The translations under genes and the position numbers were made by a program. DNA of 30,680 nt from contig CBFHUP010000030.1 of NCBI GenBank assembly GCA_965659115.1, positions 1-30,680 of the forward strand. Direction: 5' to 3'. Below the pieces are notes generated by a model. The model ran no database searches, was not told the origin of the DNA, and worked only from the letters and a program-made list of their open reading frames with translations. This stretch comes from UBA8752 sp965659115. Its GTDB lineage: Bacteria > Bacteroidota > Bacteroidia > Flavobacteriales_D > Sanyastnellaceae. This document shows positions 8,835 through 17,493 of the stretch, piece after piece; positions within the stretch are counted from its first letter, which is position 1; each line of letters begins with the position of its first letter.

Positions 8835-11411
8835 TTACATCGAAGGGCCGAGGAAGACGGCATTGTCGAACAGGCGGTGTCCTGACTTCCAAAAGGCGCG
8901 GAACAGCGGGTTGTCCACCAGGTAGACTACGGAGCCTCGGCCCATGTTGTGGACTCCAGCCACCAGCGATCCTTTTTGCGCGGGAATCGACATCTCCCCG
9001 GCGTGACCGCTGTATGGTCTGCCCTGGTCTTCTGGCGGCAACACCGCCACGTTGCCTTCTTCGAGGGCTGCAAAACGCCGTCCAGAGGTACGCAAAGTCA
9101 TGTAGTTGCTGCCGTACCCGTCGGCCAGCGGATGGGTATCGTCCACGGCAGCGCGAAAGATGGCGCCGGGCAGATCGTAGCGCAACCGGTCACGGCCTTG
9201 GGCCGCAAATGGCAGAGGGTCCAGCCCTTGGGCGGCATTGTCGTGCGCATTGCGCTCATCGGTGGCCTCTTGAATGCGGTCTTCTTCAGCCTGAATGTCG
9301 GCCCTTTCACCATCGGCGTATCGCTTCAACCCCCAGCCCTCTTCGCCAGAAAAAGCACTGCATGCTCCTCCCACAGCGACAAGCTGTCCGCCGCCTCGCA
9401 CCCATTTGGCGAGCGCATTGCGGTCGCTGTCATCCATGCGGTACCAGCCGCTGGGCAATACCACGACATCGAGGTTGTCGAGGTCCAGGTCATCCACTTC
9501 TCCCACTCGGTTGATGGGATACCGCAACTTGTTTTCGAAGTGATGCCAGATTTCGCCTGCACTCAATGAGCTCACCCCTTCTCCAGCCACTGTTGCAATG
9601 CGAGGCGCTTGAATGGCGTCATAGTGGCTGCTTCCAAAGTCGTACCCCGAAGTCACACGGCCCGACGTTACCGCAACCGGCGATGCGTGGCTGGCAACCC
9701 CAGCTCGGGCCACTGCGCCCTGCAGGTCTGTCACTGTTTCATTGTTGCGGCGGGTGATCACGAAATCCCCTGCTGAAAAGACATGGCCGTCCAATGCGAA
9801 CCCGGTGTCTGCCCTTCGGACGGTCACCCCTTCTGACAGAAGGCTGGCCAATCCCCGAATGGCATCAGCGCCGCTGGCTGGCAGCACCCATCCATAGGGC
9901 CGTTGGGCGCCCGTAGCACGCTCAGAAGCAGCGGCAATACTCCATGCTCCCGATACTTTGACCCGGTCTTTGAGGGCCATGGCCTCCAGCCCCATCGCGT
10001 GGGGCAATGCCCATGCGGTGATGTCGTAGGTCATGCTGTCGGACAGCACAGGGTCAGGGTCCATGAGCACTTGCAGAATGCCACCGTGGGGTTGGTGGGC
10101 ATCGATCAATACATCTCCGGCCCGGACCGTCCTTTTGGACGTTCGGCCCGAGGTGTAGTCGTAGGCCTGGATGGAGGATACCGCCGGTGCTGTGCCGTAT
10201 TCGATGCCATTGGCATCGAGGATGCGGCGCAATTCAGCCATTTTGGAAGCGTCTTGGCCTGCTGGAAACACATAGCCGGCGTAGTCTCCAAATGGATCCG
10301 TTACATTGTCGCTGTAGTACGCTGCGAACTGCCCGATGAGCTCTTCATGACGCCGGGCACTCTCCTCGACCGTGCTCATTCCAGACTCGTGGTGGTTCAA
10401 AATGCGGTAGGCCAAGGTCAGGGTGTCGCCCAGCGCCGTGGTGATGGCGCGGCCTGCCCGACTGCTTCCGCCCTGCTCATAAGTCATGCCAATGGCACCG
10501 TTGTACAGCGGCCATGTATCGCCATAAGCAGGGTAGAACAAATCGAACACCTCACGGGTGAAATACAGCGCACCGCGGGCGTCGAACCAGCGGGCGTTGT
10601 TGGCCCCAATGTGTTCTTGACACTTGCGCTGCCAGGGGCTGATGATCTTGTGGTAGGGTTCCGCTGCGGGTGCGAAGTAGTAAGGGGAATTGACCCCCTG
10701 CTCGTGAAAGTCCACATGAACTTGGGGCAACCAACGGCGGTAGGCCGTCACGCGTCCCTGCGTTTCGACCTGGGTCTGCCATGCCCAATCGCGGTTCATG
10801 TCAAACATGTAATGGTTGCTGCGTCCTCCTGGCCATGGCTCATCGTGCTCTACTGTACCCGGATTGGCATTGGGAGCCATGCCAGAGGTCTGGTCTTGGA
10901 AAGCCACATAGCGGTCACGTCCATCGGGATTCACACAGGGGTCCATGATCACGACGGTGTTGTCCAGCCACGCCGCCACATCTCCATCGCCCGCATCCTT
11001 TCCAGAAACCAAGGCATGCATGCTTCTCAGTGCCGCTTCCGTGCACACGGCCTCATTGCCGTGAACGTTGTAACTCAGCCATACAAAGGCCACGCCAGGA
11101 TCGTCTGTAGGCAGCCCGTTTCCTTCCGCCCGCTCCAAGTTGGCGAGACGCAATGACTCCAACCGCGCATGGTTCGCCTCGGAAGTCACCAACAGCACAC
11201 CGAGTTCTCGGAATTCCGATGTGCGGCCATAAGGTTCCCAGGTGGCCAGCTCCGATCCTGCTGCCAATGATTTGGCATAGTCCACCACGCTGTGATGTCG
11301 GGTGAACCGATCGCCCAACTCATACCCCAGAAACTCCGCCGGGGTCAACACTTGGGATTGGAGGGTCCATGCTGAGCAAATCAGCACCAAAAAGGCAGTC
11401 GCGGTCTTCAT
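8835..11411 (-). CDS. Secreted M14 family zinc carboxypeptidase-like protein
   Basis: 858 residues from the ATG at 11411, which begins a good signal peptide (MKTATAFLVLICSAWTLQSQ). A TTG at 11429 in frame would overlap the upstream stop by four bases and is an alternative. The M14 zinc site is visible: HGNE (H117, E120), NPDGRD (about 161-166) and DFHEQG (H236 probable third ligand); the general base is probably E312 in TYEQGG. The C-terminal third (from about 590) looks like a glutamine amidotransferase-like fold with DVVVLPSGWY and GGGQLVAVGG, a combination common in large bacterial M14 proteins. The family removes C-terminal residues from peptides or cell-wall peptides. It lies directly after the endonuclease I gene, so it is probably in the same transcript. 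No T9SS sorting domain or dockerin-like end is seen. Confidence 0.92.
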   Translation of the reverse strand: MKTATAFLVLICSAWTLQSQVLTPAEFLGYELGDRFTRHHSVVDYAKSLAAGSELATWEPYGRTSEFRELGVLLVTSEANHARLESLRLANLERAEGNGLPTDDPGVAFVWLSYNVHGNEAVCTEAALRSMHALVSGKDAGDGDVAAWLDNTVVIMDPCVNPDGRDRYVAFQDQTSGMAPNANPGTVEHDEPWPGGRSNHYMFDMNRDWAWQTQVETQGRVTAYRRWLPQVHVDFHEQGVNSPYYFAPAAEPYHKIISPWQRKCQEHIGANNARWFDARGALYFTREVFDLFYPAYGDTWPLYNGAIGMTYEQGGSSRAGRAITTALGDTLTLAYRILNHHESGMSTVEESARRHEELIGQFAAYYSDNVTDPFGDYAGYVFPAGQDASKMAELRRILDANGIEYGTAPAVSSIQAYDYTSGRTSKRTVRAGDVLIDAHQPHGGILQVLMDPDPVLSDSMTYDITAWALPHAMGLEAMALKDRVKVSGAWSIAAASERATGAQRPYGWVLPASGADAIRGLASLLSEGVTVRRADTGFALDGHVFSAGDFVITRRNNETVTDLQGAVARAGVASHASPVAVTSGRVTSGYDFGSSHYDAIQAPRIATVAGEGVSSLSAGEIWHHFENKLRYPINRVGEVDDLDLDNLDVVVLPSGWYRMDDSDRNALAKWVRGGGQLVAVGGACSAFSGEEGWGLKRYADGERADIQAEEDRIQEATDERNAHDNAAQGLDPLPFAAQGRDRLRYDLPGAIFRAAVDDTHPLADGYGSNYMTLRTSGRRFAALEEGNVAVLPPEDQGRPYSGHAGEMSIPAQKGSLVAGVHNMGRGSVVYLVDNPLFRAFWKSGHRLFDNAVFLGPSM

Positions 11412-11425
11412 TTTGACGTTGGATT

Positions 11426-13270
11426 TCAAGGGCAGGTTGTCCCGAACTGCGCCAAGATAGCAAGCATGTCAGCGGTCGTTACAGCGCCGTCACCGGTGAT
11501 GTCAGCACTGCAATTTGCCAGGCATCCAAATTGCCCGAGCAGCAGCAACACATCTCCCACGGCCACGATTCCATCCCCATCGAGGTCGGAATTGCATTCT
11601 TCGACCACAGGTGGGGTTCCCCAAACAATGATTTCGTCGAGCCGCCACACCTCTCCGGGTGCATTGTTGCGCATTTGCACTTGCAGCTGCACGGTGGACG
11701 CCGGCGGCAAAAGCAAAGGCAACACCGAGGCTGTCCCATCGCCGGTTTGGCCATCGAGATACAGCGGTTGGCCATCGATCAGCACCTGGAATTCGAGGTA
11801 GTCGTTGGGGCCTGTCATCCCTCCACTCCCCATAAAATCCCCGGAAACGGCCAAGTCTTCAACCCCTTGTACGTCGACTTCACGCGAAGTCCAGGTGACC
11901 AGGCCGTCGGTATTGCGGACCGCCAGCACCGTGTCGCTTTGAAAGGCCTCTGTCCACATGGCTTCGGTCGACGCGGCGGGCCCGAGGGTCCACTCGGTCT
12001 CTCCCGCTGCTGCTGCGCCGTCCACGGTTCCATCGAATCCGTATTGGAGCCCCTCGGTATGGAAGGAAGCCCGATAAAGGATGGGCCCTTCCGGCGTTGT
12101 AGGCGGAGCGGGTGTCCCTGCGCAGCCGTAATCCGGCAACCCACAATCGGTATAGACATCGCCCAAGGTGGTGGCGTCTCCATCGTCGCACTCCTCCCCC
12201 AGCCCTATGCAGGATCCGTCGCTGACGGTGGCCTCCGCATCGTAATTGCATGCCGCAGCATCGGTGCAACCTGGCACGTCGATCGGGGTCCCCTCGCAGC
12301 CATAGTTCGGCAAAGCGCAATCCGTGTAAACGTCATCGAATGTGTTGGCATCGCCATCATCACAGCCCGAGCCAATGGTGGTGCATGAGCCATCATCCAA
12401 GGTGGCTTCTGCATCGTAGTTGCATGCCGAGGCCAAAGTGCATCCTGGCACGTCGGTGGGCGGCTCCCAATACCAAGCGAGGTAGACCCAATCGGGATGG
12501 TCGATGTAGGGATTGCGGTTTCCTTGGGCCACCTCGGTTCTGTCGTTCCGGGTCTGCTCCACCGCACTCACCGGATCTTCAAGGTGCCATGTGTAGAGGA
12601 TTTGCGGGTCACAAACGCCCGATATGTCCCCTGCCTGCGTGGGATACATGGTGTAGAAATAGAACACACTGCGGGCCACGTCTCCCTTGAACTCCTCTCG
12701 AGGCTCCCAAATACTTCCCGTGCTTTCGCTGAAGTCGTCTGGGTTCGACGGAACTGAGCCCGTGCTGAGGTAATCTCCCGAACCATCCACACCATACCAC
12801 TGGGCGCTGCCGTCGGGCACCTCGCCATAAGGATCATTGGAGCGGGCTGAATTCGCTGAGCCATGGCACGGACGAATGGACCAAATGTCGGACTTCATCG
12901 GCGCTGCAGAATTGTAGAACGACTGTGGCACCACGTGTTCTGCATTGATGGGGTTGGGGTAGGTCACAAAGCCACTGGCTTGTTGGAAACCCGTGTAAAT
13001 GCACGCTATTTCACCCCCTGAGGCATCCACATAGCCGTACATCTGCCGGCGTGCTTCATTGTAGCCGAGGTCGTCGAAAAGTCCATCGTACCAGTTCGAT
13101 TTCATCCAAGAACGAAGCGGTTCGAGCTGAAGACCGTCGGGGGCGTCGGGCTGCGCCCAAATCAAAAGGGGGACCATTAAAAAGGCACACAGGGCGCCCA
13201 AAGCGGGGAATAGCTGAATCTTCAAGGCAGTTTGAAAATACGTTGCGTTAAGGATACCAACGGGCATCAT
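11426..13270 (-). CDS. Secreted endonuclease I with dockerin-like C-terminus
   Basis: 614 residues. An N-terminal hydrophobic segment (about 20-40, ending LIWAQ) fits a signal peptide; the ATG at 13270 or 13267 is equally possible. The endonuclease I domain runs about 48-270 with EHVVPQS at 111-117 and closely matches the domain inside the large plus-strand gene (1869-5813), roughly two thirds identical by eye. Then follow two repeats of the type VPGCT..ACNYDAEAT..DGSC plus GCDDGDA..DVYTDC, a beta domain (about 405-550), and two EF-hand loops (DLDGDG, DITGDG) each followed by a hydrophobic helix. The gene overlaps the upstream peroxidase gene by 23 bases, implying translational coupling. The likely role is extracellular nucleic acid degradation. 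The dockerin-like end may anchor or sort it. Confidence 0.94.
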   Translation of the reverse strand: MMPVGILNATYFQTALKIQLFPALGALCAFLMVPLLIWAQPDAPDGLQLEPLRSWMKSNWYDGLFDDLGYNEARRQMYGYVDASGGEIACIYTGFQQASGFVTYPNPINAEHVVPQSFYNSAAPMKSDIWSIRPCHGSANSARSNDPYGEVPDGSAQWYGVDGSGDYLSTGSVPSNPDDFSESTGSIWEPREEFKGDVARSVFYFYTMYPTQAGDISGVCDPQILYTWHLEDPVSAVEQTRNDRTEVAQGNRNPYIDHPDWVYLAWYWEPPTDVPGCTLASACNYDAEATLDDGSCTTIGSGCDDGDANTFDDVYTDCALPNYGCEGTPIDVPGCTDAAACNYDAEATVSDGSCIGLGEECDDGDATTLGDVYTDCGLPDYGCAGTPAPPTTPEGPILYRASFHTEGLQYGFDGTVDGAAAAGETEWTLGPAASTEAMWTEAFQSDTVLAVRNTDGLVTWTSREVDVQGVEDLAVSGDFMGSGGMTGPNDYLEFQVLIDGQPLYLDGQTGDGTASVLPLLLPPASTVQLQVQMRNNAPGEVWRLDEIIVWGTPPVVEECNSDLDGDGIVAVGDVLLLLGQFGCLANCSADITGDGAVTTADMLAILAQFGTTCP

Positions 13271-14270
13271 TCACAAAAGCAGTGTCATTCAAGGCGTGAA
13301 GAAATGCCACCAGATTGGACTTCTCCTCCACAGTCAAACTAAATGGGACCAAAGCACTGTCTTGATGGGCATGCCCCGCCCCGCCGGACATATAGTGGTC
13401 TACAACGTCTTCCAAGTCTTGAAACCGGCCATCGTGCATGTAGGGTGCGGTGAACCCAATGTTGCGCAAAGTGGGCACTTTAAAGGCTCCGCTGTCGGCG
13501 GGATCGCCCGTTAAGACCCACCGTCCCGGATCTGTAGAAGTGGCATCAAGGCCATTGTTGGCAAACCCATGGTTCGTAAACAGGGGCGGCGTGTGACACC
13601 TGTCACATCCTAACCCTTGGTCGCCAAACAACTGCGCACCGTGCAAGGCTGCTTCAGAAATCCCCGATACTCCGCGCTGCCAGCGGTCCCAAGGGCTGTC
13701 GCCACTGAGCATGCTCCGCTGAAAAGTGGCCAACGCTCGTGTCAGCACAAAAGGGTCCAAGTCACGGCCATAGGCGGCTTGAGATTGAACGTCGTAATCC
13801 AGGGCCAGTTCTTCGCAAGCCGTCACAATGTTGTGTGCCATTTCCGAAGGCTCCTGCAGGGGAACGAGCACCTGCATCTCCAATGAGGGCACACCGCCTT
13901 CAGACATGAAATGGGGTTGATAGGCTGCGTTGGTCAGCGTCGCCGCATTGCGTGTTCCCAGCATGCCAAATGCTCCTGGCGTCACCGGTTCTGGCGCACT
14001 GAATGCTTGAGAAGGCAAATGACACGTGGCACAACTCACGCTACCGTCAACCGACAAGCGCTCGTCAAAAAACAAATCCCGCCCGAGCGCCCAACGAACG
14101 TCTGTGAAGCCATTGTCTTCCGGAAATTCCGGGTTTGCCCATCCTTCGGGAAGCACAAAGAAACCGTCGGTATTCTGTCCTGATGGATTCTTTGCAGGCA
14201 AATCAGGTCGGCAACCTGTTGCAACCAGGATCACGGCCGCGCATCCGCAAAGAATTTCAACTCTAGACAT
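13248..14270 (-). CDS. Di-heme cytochrome c peroxidase (MauG/CCP family) lipoprotein
   Basis: 340 residues. The N-terminus is a lipoprotein signal with lipobox VATGC (C20). Two heme c sites are seen: CATCH at 80-84 and CDRCH at 222-226, with a probable distal Met in PYMHDGRF (M278). Length and motif order fit bacterial cytochrome c peroxidases and their MauG-like relatives, which reduce peroxide with electrons from periplasmic cytochromes or modify proteins oxidatively. The 23-base overlap with the downstream nuclease gene suggests one transcript, though the functional link to a nuclease is not obvious. The start is preceded by a CATCTTTG box four bases upstream (see 14275-14282). Confidence 0.94.
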   Translation of the reverse strand: MSRVEILCGCAAVILVATGCRPDLPAKNPSGQNTDGFFVLPEGWANPEFPEDNGFTDVRWALGRDLFFDERLSVDGSVSCATCHLPSQAFSAPEPVTPGAFGMLGTRNAATLTNAAYQPHFMSEGGVPSLEMQVLVPLQEPSEMAHNIVTACEELALDYDVQSQAAYGRDLDPFVLTRALATFQRSMLSGDSPWDRWQRGVSGISEAALHGAQLFGDQGLGCDRCHTPPLFTNHGFANNGLDATSTDPGRWVLTGDPADSGAFKVPTLRNIGFTAPYMHDGRFQDLEDVVDHYMSGGAGHAHQDSALVPFSLTVEEKSNLVAFLHALNDTAFVNDARWYP

Positions 14271-14274
14271 GCTT

Positions 14275-14282
14275 CAAAGATG
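14275..14282 (-). promoter_or_regulatory. Possible -7 box (CATCTTTG) just before the peroxidase start
   Basis: Read on the minus strand, CATCTTTG ends four bases before the ATG. It matches the Bacteroidota -7 consensus TAnnTTTG at all but the first position. If used as a promoter, transcription would begin at or next to the start codon. No convincing TTG -33 element is seen at the usual distance, so this is weak on its own; the same box and spacing recur at two other genes of the window. Confidence 0.3.
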
Positions 14283-14315
14283 CAACCGCAGAAACGCCCC
14301 GGTTGTTGCATGAAA

Positions 14316-15014
14316 TCACGGTATTCCGTGAAACTGAACGGAAAAATCAACCACAGTCCATGTCTCCGTGCCATAGGCTGAGCCTGTATATCGGGGCGCC
14401 AAATGCCATGAATCCCCATAGGGGAGCAGCATCGACTGCGCCCTTGGGGCGAGCTCTTCGAATACGTAGAGGTCTTGAAACCACCCCTCCTCTTGCAATG
14501 CACCCAAGGGATTGTTTGTCGGAGTCAGCAGGAGGCTTTCGTAAAACTCCATGTACCAGATGTAGCTGTCGTCTTCTGGATGATAGCTGACTTGGCCGGT
14601 CACAAAAGGTGTGGGACCAAAGAAGCGCACGTGGTTGAGCTCCACAGGAATGTTCGTGATCATCCAGCGCTGGTCCACCCATGCAGTATCGAGAAACTCC
14701 AAGCCGGCGCTGTCTGTGCGCAGTTGAATGTCCATCGCGGCCAGGTGAAATTCAACGCTATCTAAGGGAACCAACCCCATCATGATGGCATCGCATTCCA
14801 ATTCCCATGCTCCCCTTACAATGGAGTCCACGGGCATCTCCCAAGCGGTCAGAAACCCTGTCAGATCAGGTGTTGAGACAAATCCATTGCCGTCATAATC
14901 CGGCATCCACACCGTTTGGGCCCCTGCTACAGGCCCCAACAAGAGCAATAGAAGGCACGGGATTCCGCGCCGGATTTTGTTGGTCAAACGCGACACGCAT
15001 CCACAATTTGGCAT
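14316..15014 (-). CDS. Small secreted protein with N-terminal EF-hand-like loop, function unknown
   Basis: 232 residues with a basic N-terminus and hydrophobic core (PCLLLLLLGPVAGAQ), a signal peptide. Directly after the predicted cleavage site is a single dockerin/EF-hand-like loop (DYDGNGFVSTPDL, about 39-51) followed by a short hydrophobic helix, the same style of module that ends several neighbours but here at the N-terminus. The remainder is rich in aromatic and acidic residues and I do not recognise it. It lies between the symporter gene (42 bases upstream) and the peroxidase gene (45 bases downstream), all on the minus strand. It may be a cargo or partner of the dockerin-like system, but that is inference. 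Confidence 0.8.
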   Translation of the reverse strand: MPNCGCVSRLTNKIRRGIPCLLLLLLGPVAGAQTVWMPDYDGNGFVSTPDLTGFLTAWEMPVDSIVRGAWELECDAIMMGLVPLDSVEFHLAAMDIQLRTDSAGLEFLDTAWVDQRWMITNIPVELNHVRFFGPTPFVTGQVSYHPEDDSYIWYMEFYESLLLTPTNNPLGALQEEGWFQDLYVFEELAPRAQSMLLPYGDSWHLAPRYTGSAYGTETWTVVDFSVQFHGIP

Positions 15015-15056
15015 TGTTAAAATAACCCACAGCGCTCATTATCACAACTTAACGGC

Positions 15057-16529
15057 TCAAATCCAACCGGCAGGCGCGAAGGCCCACCACATGGCCAAGA
15101 TGATGGCACAGGCCACAACATTGAGCACGATGCCCGTCCGTGCCATGGCCGCCATTTCGATCCTCCCAGAAGCAAAAACAATGGCGTTGGGTGGTGTGGC
15201 CATGGGCAACATGAAGGCGCAACTCGAGGCCAACGTCACGGGAACAGCAAAATAAAGGGGGTGCATGCCCATCCCTATGGCCAGTGCTCCTACGACCGGG
15301 GTCAGCAGCAAAGTCAACGCCAGGTTGCTCATCAGTTCAGTGGCAAACAACCCCATGACGGTCACCATGGCGAGCATGGCGAGAATGGGCCAACCCCACC
15401 CCGCAGCGGCATCGGCCATGGTGCCAGCCCACCCTGCAGCTTCGAACCCTTTGGCCAATGCCAGTCCTCCGCCAAACAAGAGCAGAATGTCCCAAGGCAA
15501 CTTCCCGAGGTCCCCCCGCCCCAACAAACGGGGGGCCGTTTCGGTGGGTTGGGCGGTGTTGACCTGCTCCCCCTGCGCCGAGTATGCGCCGGGGCTGCTG
15601 CCTGCCGAAACCGCAAAACAAGCCACAGCGGCAGCCACTGCAATGGAAGTGTCGTTGAACTGAAAAATGCCGTCCAGCAGCAGGTTCAACGGAACGCGCA
15701 GCATCCACAAACCTGCTGTTCCCACGAACAGCACCAAGACCCGCTTTTCTGCCTTGCTCATGGGGCCTAAACCGCTGCGTTCGGTGGCGATGACCTCGGC
15801 AGCACCGCCGCTTCCACCCCGCGGAACCTTGTGCAATCCCACCAACAGGGCAAAGACGGTGAGCAGCAAAATGACCGACACCGGCAAGCCCACAGCAAGC
15901 CACTCGGTGAACCCAATGTCCAGCCCAAACCGGTCCGATGCCACCCCTGCGAGTGCCGCATTGGGAGGCGTCCCCACCAAGGTGGCCATGCCCCCGACAT
16001 TGGCGGCGTATGCAATGCCGAGGATGAGGGCACGCCCCCAACGGATGGCCTCTCCGCGTTCTTCGAGCAGCCCAAGCACAGCCGTGGCCATGGGCAACAT
16101 CATGAGTGTGGTGGCCGTGTTGCTGATCCACATGCTCAACAGCGCCGTGGCGAGCATAAAACCAAACAAGGTTCGACGCGGTCCGCCCCCCAGACTGCCC
16201 AACAAATGCAAGGCGAACCGGCGGTGCAATCCATGGCGTTCCAGCGCCAAGGCCAAAACAAACCCCCCCAAAAAGAGCCAGATAAACCGCGAGCCGAATG
16301 GTGCCGCTGTGGCCGACAACTCGAGCACACCGAATGTGGGAAACAGCGCCAACGGCAGGAGGCTCGTTGCCCCTATGGACACCGCACCGCTGAGCCACCA
16401 CCACAACATCCACCATGCGGTGCCAGCCAGCGCGGCACCGTTGACCTCACCGCCTGTCGGCAGAAGGAGCATTGCCGTTACAAAACCCACAGGACCGCCC
16501 CACAGGGCCATGGCCGGTTTGGACCTCAT
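15057..16529 (-). CDS. SLC13/DASS family sodium:anion symporter
   Basis: 490 residues, almost entirely hydrophobic helices. The start at 16529 is chosen because its ATGA overlaps the stop of the upstream nuclease/phosphatase gene; a longer frame to 16607 would run deep into that gene. The two family signatures are present: SNTAT (136-140) in the first half, and the ATPPNA block (about 444-449) after ASSCAFMLPM in the second half. These form the sodium and substrate sites of DASS carriers, which import C4-dicarboxylates, citrate, sulfate or, in some members, phosphate. Substrate cannot be read from the sequence. A long loop near the middle (SSPGAYSAQGEQVNTAQPTE) is probably cytoplasmic. Coupling to a secreted phosphodiesterase-like enzyme could hint at uptake of a released anion. 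Confidence 0.92.
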   Translation of the reverse strand: MRSKPAMALWGGPVGFVTAMLLLPTGGEVNGAALAGTAWWMLWWWLSGAVSIGATSLLPLALFPTFGVLELSATAAPFGSRFIWLFLGGFVLALALERHGLHRRFALHLLGSLGGGPRRTLFGFMLATALLSMWISNTATTLMMLPMATAVLGLLEERGEAIRWGRALILGIAYAANVGGMATLVGTPPNAALAGVASDRFGLDIGFTEWLAVGLPVSVILLLTVFALLVGLHKVPRGGSGGAAEVIATERSGLGPMSKAEKRVLVLFVGTAGLWMLRVPLNLLLDGIFQFNDTSIAVAAAVACFAVSAGSSPGAYSAQGEQVNTAQPTETAPRLLGRGDLGKLPWDILLLFGGGLALAKGFEAAGWAGTMADAAAGWGWPILAMLAMVTVMGLFATELMSNLALTLLLTPVVGALAIGMGMHPLYFAVPVTLASSCAFMLPMATPPNAIVFASGRIEMAAMARTGIVLNVVACAIILAMWWAFAPAGWI

Positions 16530-17374
16530 GGCATGAGTGCGATGTACACCGGAAGGTGATCTGAGATGTAGTAGCCGTCGATGATTTGCTCTTCGGTGCA
16601 AAACCAAAGCACAGAAGCACCGCGCACCAGAATGTGGTCGATGCGGGGGGCACCGCGCATGCCCCCTGTAGCGAAGCCGGTGAAGGTGCCAATCTTGTTG
16701 CGGCAGCGCTTGGCAGCCACATCATAAGCGTCGTCCAGTCCACCTCCCTCAAGGATGTTCAAACAAGGGCTCTCGGGCTCGGCATTCAAGTCGCCGAGCA
16801 AGACATCAATGTCGGCCCCGCTCATTGCAAACTGAAGCGACAACATGCGCGCAGCCAAGGCGCGCGCTTCTTCTCCAATGTGCGAGAAATGCGTGTTGAC
16901 CACCCGGATGATTTTGCCCGTTTGACGGTCGTTCAACAACACGATGGTGGCTGTGCGCGGCAATGCTGCGTCCCACCCTATCGATCCGGGCACGTCGGGG
17001 GTGGCACTCAACCATTTGGTCTCGGCATGCAGCAAATCAAACCTGTTGCGGTTCCAAAAAACAGGACAATGTTCACCTGCGGAGCGGCCATCGTCGCGGC
17101 CGACCCCGTAATGGTCGTGGTTGGGAAGGGATTCGACCAGGTCGTCCACCTGATGGACCAAAGCCTCTTGAAACCCCAAGATGTCAAAGTAGCCCACCGT
17201 GGAGGCCACCTTGGCCTTGCGCTGGTCCCAGGTCAGGGGATCGCCAGGGTTGTCGTACCGTATGTTGAACGTCACCACCGCCATCTCGTCGGGATGCTGC
17301 CCCCACACGGGACCTGCCAGCATCCATAGCGCCGCACCCGTGGCGGCCATCGCGCGAATTGCACCCATCATCAT
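16526..17374 (-). CDS. Secreted endonuclease/exonuclease/phosphatase family protein
   Basis: 282 residues. The first 25 form a signal peptide (ending VWGQ); three ATG codons in a row at 17374, 17371 and 17368 leave the exact start open. The family's catalytic set is complete: TFNIRYD (N37), GFQE (E70), NTHFSHIG (H162), GDLNAEP (D195, N197), RIDHI (D246, H247) and SDHLPV (D272, H273). The family hydrolyses phosphodiester or phosphomonoester bonds in DNA, RNA, inositol phosphates or lipids with Mg2+. Export means an extracellular or periplasmic substrate. Its stop overlaps the symporter start as ATGA. It is divergent from the RNA methyltransferase gene, with about 120 bases between their starts. 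Confidence 0.94.
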   Translation of the reverse strand: MMMGAIRAMAATGAALWMLAGPVWGQHPDEMAVVTFNIRYDNPGDPLTWDQRKAKVASTVGYFDILGFQEALVHQVDDLVESLPNHDHYGVGRDDGRSAGEHCPVFWNRNRFDLLHAETKWLSATPDVPGSIGWDAALPRTATIVLLNDRQTGKIIRVVNTHFSHIGEEARALAARMLSLQFAMSGADIDVLLGDLNAEPESPCLNILEGGGLDDAYDVAAKRCRNKIGTFTGFATGGMRGAPRIDHILVRGASVLWFCTEEQIIDGYYISDHLPVYIALMP

Positions 17375-17493
17375 GGCGGCAAGGTAGCATTGATGCGGGG
17401 CCTATTTTTGCGCCGAGGTTGCGCAATCTGTGCACCAAAATTCTTTACTGCACTCCATTGGCACGCAACAAAAGGCTCTTTCACAAGGGCGCC

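Noticed and set aside
9903..11156. 417-codon open frame on the plus strand
   Set aside because: It lies fully antisense to the M14 peptidase gene, whose zinc-site motifs and signal peptide are intact; the protein shows no family features and no signal.
15337..16416. 359-codon minus-strand frame inside the symporter gene
   Set aside because: Same-strand shadow in another frame of the SLC13 gene; no membrane helices or motifs.
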